64,000 nucleotides of DNA, from assembly GCA_963576565.1 (NCBI GenBank), contig OY755038.1, forward strand, positions 144,758,155 to 144,822,154. The letters run 5' to 3'. Under the pieces are notes generated by a model. That model saw only the letters and a list, made by a program, of their open reading frames with translations. It did no database searches and was not told where the DNA came from. A program made the position numbers and the translations under genes. Position 1 is the stretch's first letter; the number at the start of each line of letters is the position of its first letter. Positions 59,001 to 64,000 of this stretch are shown here, one piece after another. The stretch is from Aspidapion aeneum (Eukaryota; Arthropoda; Insecta; Coleoptera; Brentidae).

Positions 59001-60831
59001 CTAACTTTAGTATTTTTTTGCACGGTTCTATATAAAGATAATGTATAAATCTAAGCACATTATGATTGGTCAACTCAAAAAATACAATAATTTTTATAAG
59101 AAATTAAAATAATAATTACTAAACTGTATTGCAGCGAACTAAATAATCCAACAGTTTTAAAAATTACAAATCTAAAAAAACTTGAAATATTTGTTGGTAC
59201 TGTTATACAACGGTTCAAAGATGCATTTACTGGTTCCATAAAATTGCAAATAAGATGGTCCTACATATTACAGTTTTTGAGATATTTGACAAAAAGTAGA
59301 TTACTTTCAATCTTTAGGGTGTCGCAACGCTACCTATAATGCGACGCCGAGCAAAGCACTATTTTCCCCTTCGTTGAGTTCTTAAACACATGCCATTTCA
59401 AAATCAACCAAAAATTGAATATTTTAAAATTGGCTTCCCTATACTATTAATATTATAAGTATTATTATTAAGATTTTATCTGTGGTGTGATTGTTTTCTC
59501 TGTGGTACCCATAGACGAATGACAGAGATAGACCAGACACTTACACGGTGGGAGTTTTATTACTCAATTGGCGCGGTATACCGGGGTACCGTGCAAAAAC
59601 CAGCGCCTCTCCAACTTTGTACTCCTAACTAAACATTTACAGCGGGATTTGAAACAATATAACGCTTGCGCAGTTTGGCTCTATGCTACAGAGCTTTTCA
59701 AATTATTGCCAATCAAGCTACATCTATAATATGGTGTTTTGAATAATTTTTATCAAATTAAATTTTGACACCAAAAGATCCATTCTAATCGTCAATTAAA
59801 TACATAGTCTTAAATTTAAACTCTGCGCGCTGATAAGAATGAGTTATTTTGTGTCAACGCTCAATTTGCCTAAAAACACTCTATAAACACCAATTATTAA
59901 GGAAGCTTAATCAAAGAATTTTTTTTTATTAATTACTACTAGCAACAATAAAAAGGAAGGTTGAATTTTTTAAATTAAATCTAAGGTTTAGAAGTTTGTT
60001 TCTCGTTGATATAGGTACATAAATTTCCTTGAGAGGATAATTTTCTAGTAAAAAAAGACTGACGAATATCCTGCAGTAAATTCCTTTTTATTGGGGGCAT
60101 AGAATACATTAACTTAATTATTAAAATGCTTTATACATAATAATGTTGCAAATATAGCTTATTTTTCTATCAACGGGGACTTTAAAAAAAATTTTTTTAT
60201 GAAAATATAAACTAATGGATTTGGTAAATTTATTTAAAGTAGGTAACGAATCTGTGATTACGACGCAAAGAACTTTTCGTTCTCACTTCGCACTTGGTGG
60301 ACATTTTTAAGTTCCAGATCCTTTGTGGATACCATTGACTTCTATTCCCTATGGGTAGACCCGGCATGGGCCTAAATTGCCATTATATCAAGCTTTTATC
60401 GCAATTGACCAAATACAAGTAAGAATTTAATGAACAAGATAGGGATAAAAATAGAATTTCGGTTTGGTGAGTCCGGACACATGCAACATGGCAAAAATAT
60501 TCTATTTGCTTGTCTGGGATAAAAAAGGGCAGTGGCGGCGCAAAATAAAAATTTTGAATTCCACTAGAATTTTTTTATCAACAATTTTCTGTTTGAATAA
60601 TAAATAATTCATGAATACTTACATGTGTATACTGTGTTTACAAAATTCTCTTCAGAAAAAAAAAGAGTAAAAAGAATTTCTAAGCATGCTAAGTGCAGTG
60701 GATGTATTAAAATTATTGTTTTTATCTTAGAACTTTACAAATGTTGTACCTTCCAGGTAAAATATTTTCTTTCTTTGAAAAAGGGTCTTCTTCAACTCTT
60801 CTCTTCTTGGGTGGACTACAAGTTATGCTCG
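56059..60831 (+). repeat. Duplicated block, copy B
   Basis: Direct copy of 50043-55922 without the 1061-bp tandem duplication. Small differences are scattered (for example a TATAAG insertion near 59456, missing GTTTATTAAAACC text near 58420, CATCTA near 59722). It begins at the same point in the LINE tail, directly after the GC-rich repeat, and stops at TATGCTCGA. Confidence 0.88.
56400..58085 (+). repeat. ~156-bp satellite array in copy B
   Basis: About 11 units of the same satellite as 50400-53115, in the same order at both ends but with fewer units in the middle. One unit carries an extra ACTA (CTAACTAACTATTTT near 57034). Confidence 0.9.
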
Positions 60832-61036
60832 ATAAAATGTGCAGATAAAAAACAAAATAAATATGTTATTTATACAAAAATTTCAACATCTATTAAGTCG
60901 AGTGTTGAAATTTGGTAGGTGTAGTGTTCTGCGACTTGAAACACCGCCAAGTTCCATATTCGATACATATCGATGCATAAATAAGGATCCGCCATTTTAA
61001 TTTTTTTAAGTTTGTTTTTCATCTGCACATTTTATC
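60831..61036. mobile_element. 206-bp MITE-like inverted-repeat element
   Basis: GATAAAATGTGCAGAT at 60831, continuing for 10 more bases, returns as its reverse complement at 61011-61036 (26 bp with one mismatch). TA dinucleotides near the ends would allow a TA target. The interior is non-coding. It sits where the copy-B match to copy A stops, so it marks that breakpoint. Confidence 0.75.
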
Positions 61037-61050
61037 AAGAAAAAATATTT

Positions 61051-61131
61051 TAGTCCGGCGCCCAGTTGGCTCGGCGTCGAGTTGGCCCGGCGCCCAGTTG
61101 GTGGCGCCGAGTTGGCGGCGCCCAGTTGTCC
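61051..61131 (-). repeat. GC-rich repeat, inverted copy
   Basis: 81 bp from TAGTCCGGCGCCCAG to GGCGCCCAGTTGTCC, the reverse complement family of 55965-56051. Together they form inverted ends around copy B and the MITE, 5.2 kb apart outside to outside. I see no clear target duplication outside them. Confidence 0.88.
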
Positions 61132-61150
61132 TAGACTGCAACACATTTCA

Positions 61151-61173
61151 GGGGTCTGGTACGTTTTACCACC
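61151..61173 (+). repeat. Dispersed repeat copy, TCTGGTACGTTTTACCAC core
   Basis: Third copy of the 18-bp core, preceded by GGGG. It lies 20 bp after the GC-rich repeat and about 70 bp before the telomere-like array. Confidence 0.75.
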
Positions 61174-61241
61174 TTTCTTAAAACTACGAAGTTTTTTGAA
61201 AAATGATAATTTTAGACCATTTAACCACCTAACCGAACATA

Positions 61242-64000
61242 ATCAAACTGAACCAACCTAACCCACCTAACCCAACCTAACCCAACCTAACACAACCTAA
61301 CCCAACCTAACCCAACCTAACCCAACCTAACCCAACCTAACCCAACCTAACCCAACCTAACCCAACCTAACCCAACCTAACCCAACCTAACCTAACCCAA
61401 CCTAACCCAACCTAACCCAACCTAACCCAACCTAACCCAACCTAACCCAACCTAACCCAACCTAACCCAACCTAACCCAACCTAACCCAACCTAACCCAA
61501 CCTAACCCAACCTAACCCAACCTAACCCAACCTAACCCAACCTAACCCAACCTAACCCAACCTAACCCAACCTAACCCAACCTAACCCAACCTAACCCAA
61601 CCTAACCCAACCTAACCCAACCTAACCCAACCTAACCCAACCTAACCCAACCTAACCCAACCTAACCCAACCTAACCCAACCTAACCCAACCTAACCCAA
61701 CCTAACCCAACCTAACCCAACCTAACCCAACCTAACCCAACCTAACCCAACCTAACCCAACCTAACCCAACCTAACCCAACCTAACCCAACCTAACCCAA
61801 CCTAACCCAACCTAACCCAACCTAACCCAACCTAACCCAACCTAACCCAACCTAACCCAACCTAACCCAACCTAACCCAACCTAACCCAACCTAACCCAA
61901 CCTAACCCAACCTAACCCAACCTAACCCAACCTAACCCAACCTAACCCAACCTAACCCAACCTAACCCAACCTAACCCAACCTAACCCAACCTAACCCAA
62001 CCTAACCCAACCTAACCCAACCTAACCCAACCTAACCCAACCTAACCCAACCTAACCCAACCTAACTCAACCTAACCCAACCTAACCCAACCTAACCCAA
62101 CCTAACTTAACCTAACCCAACCTAACTTAACCTAACCCAACCTAACCCAACCTAACCCAACCTAACCCAACCTAACCCAACCTAACCCAACCTAACCCAA
62201 CCTAACCCAACCTAACCCAACCTAACCCAACCTAACCCAACCTAACCCAACCTAACCCAACCTAACCCAACCTAACCCAACCTAACCCAACCTAACCCAA
62301 CCTAACCCAACCTAACCCAACCTAACCCAACCTAACCCAACCTAACCCAACCTAACCCAACCTAACCCAACCTAACCCAACCTAACCCAACCTAACCCAA
62401 CCTAACCCAACCTAACCCAACCTAACCCAACCTAACCCAACCTAACCCAACCTAACCCAACCTAACCCAACCTAACCCAACCTAACCCAACCTAACCCAA
62501 CCTAACCCAACCTAACCCAACCTAACCCAACCTAACCCAACCTAACCCAACCTAACCCAACCTAACCCAACCTAACCCAACCTAACCCAACCTAACCCAA
62601 CCTAACCCAACCTAACCCAACCTAACCCAACCTAACCCAACCTAACCCAACCTAACCCAACCTAACCCACCTAACCCAACCTAACCCAACCTAACCCAAC
62701 CTAACCCAACCTAACCCAACCTAACCCAACCTAACCCAACCTAACCCAACCTAACCCAACCTAACCCAACCTAACCCAACCTAACCCAACCTAACCCAAC
62801 CTAACCCAACCTAACCCAACCTAACCCAACCTAACCCAACCTAACCCAACCTAACCCAACCTAACCCAACCTAACCCAACCTAACCCAACCTAACCCAAC
62901 CTAACCCAACCTAACCCAACCTAACCCAACCTAACCCAACCTAACCCAACCTAACCCAACCTAACCCAACCTAACCCAACCTAACCCAACCTAACCCAAC
63001 CTAACCCAACCTAACCCAACCTAACCCAACCTAACCCAACCTAACCCAACCTAACCCAACCTAACCCAACCTAACCCAACCTAACCCAACCTAACCCAAC
63101 CTAACCCAACCTAACCCAACCTAACCCAACCTAACCCAACCTAACCCAACCTAACCCAACCTAACCCAACCTAACCCAACCTAACCCAACCTAACCCAAC
63201 CTAACCCAACCTAACCCAACCTAACCCAACCTAACCCAACCTAACCCAACCTAACCTAACCCAACCTAACCCAACCTAACCCAACCTAACCCAACCTAAC
63301 CCAACCTAACCCAACCTAACCCAACCTAACCCAACCTAACCCAACCTAACCCAACCTAACCCAACCTAACCCAACCTAACCCAACCTAACCCAACCTAAC
63401 CCAACCTAACCCAACCTAACCCAACCTAACCCAACCTAACCCAACCTAACCCAACCTAACCCAACCTAACCCAACCTAACCCAACCTAACCCAACCTAAC
63501 CCAACCTAACCCAACCTAACCCAACCTAACCCAACCTAACCCAACCTAACCCAACCTAACCCAACCTAACCCAACCTAACCCAACCTAACCCAACCTAAC
63601 CCAACCTAACCCAACCTAACCCAACCTAACCCAACCTAACCCAACCTAACCCAACCTAACCCAACCTAACCCAACCTAACCCAACCTAACCCAACCTAAC
63701 CCAACCTAACCCAACCTAACCCAACCTAACCCAACCTAACCCAACCTAACCCAACCTAACCCAACCTAACCCAACCTAACCCCACCTAACCCAACCTAAC
63801 CCAACCTAACTCAACCTAACCCAACCTAACCCAACCTAACCCAACCTAAACAACCTAACCCAACCTAACCCAACCTAACCCAACCTAACCCAACCTAACC
63901 CAACCTAACCAACCTAACCCAACCTAACCCAACCTAACCCAACCTAACCCAACCTAACCCAACCTAACCCAACCTAACCCAACCTAACCCAACCTAACCC
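61242..64000 (-). repeat. (TTAGGTTGGG)n telomere-like array, inverted, runs off window
   Basis: About 275 decamers written CCCAACCTAA on the plus strand, so the G-rich strand is the minus strand, opposite to 32092-35030. The start is degenerate (CCTAACCGAACATAATC...). Variants are few (ACTCAA, ACTTAA at about 62066-62130), with phase slips at about 61390, 62668, 63255, 63850 and 63910. It continues beyond the window. Confidence 0.96.

Noticed and set aside
61242..64000. A true chromosome end (functional telomere)
   Set aside because: The C-rich strand runs toward the right edge, so the G-rich strand points inward; a right-hand telomere would read TTAGG on the plus strand toward the edge. The array also contains variants and phase slips.

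Overview
The window is AT-rich eukaryotic repeat DNA, almost certainly from an insect. Three things point that way: arrays built from the insect telomere motif TTAGG and close variants, two BEL/Pao retroelements, and an env-bearing errantivirus-like LTR element of the 17.6/297/ZAM type. I found no host protein-coding gene and no tRNA or rRNA gene. Everything that reads as protein belongs to a transposable element, and every element copy is broken.

Layout. 1-2472 (minus): the gag-to-RT part of a decayed BEL/Pao element, cut by the window edge. 2473-5263: non-coding, with a 210-bp TA-flanked MITE, small tandem repeats and a hairpin. 5264-13744 (minus): a structurally complete 8.48-kb errantivirus-like element. 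It has 452/451-bp LTRs, a TATA target duplication, a tRNA-Ser-type primer site, a polypurine tract, and gag, pro-pol and env reading frames that are all interrupted. 13745-15874: non-coding. 15875-32087 (minus): two 1273-bp LTRs that differ at one base, with a TTAT duplication, a polypurine tract, a candidate primer site and a 13.7-kb interior without gag or pol. This looks like a very young, giant non-autonomous retroelement, and it carries two 5'-truncated LINE inserts with clear target duplications.

32088-37849: long arrays of TTAGGTTGGG, TTCGG, TTTCG, TTTCGTTTCC and TTTGG. 37850-44200 (plus): a second BEL/Pao element, with a GTTAT duplication and nearly identical LTRs. Its reverse transcriptase core is deleted and key catalytic residues are replaced. 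44201-49230: non-coding, with a ~135-bp tandem repeat, an old ~150-bp repeat carrying AAGATGGCGGC, and a ~10-bp minisatellite. 49232-50075: the 3' end of a CR1/Jockey-like LINE. 50043-60831: a ~5-6 kb block present twice in direct orientation, containing a ~156-bp satellite and, in the first copy only, a 1061-bp tandem duplication. The second copy lies between inverted GC-rich repeats. 61242-64000: the telomere-like decamer again, in the opposite orientation, running off the window.

The parts do not form a pathway. They record successive insertions and repeat expansions: old BEL (left) and errantivirus (LTRs about 2.7% different), then the right-hand BEL (under 1% in shared LTR sequence), then the giant element (one difference in 1273 bp) and the 1061-bp duplication (about one difference). 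Element frames and breaks were read by translating the sequence by eye. Family names rest on recognised motifs, not on a database search.
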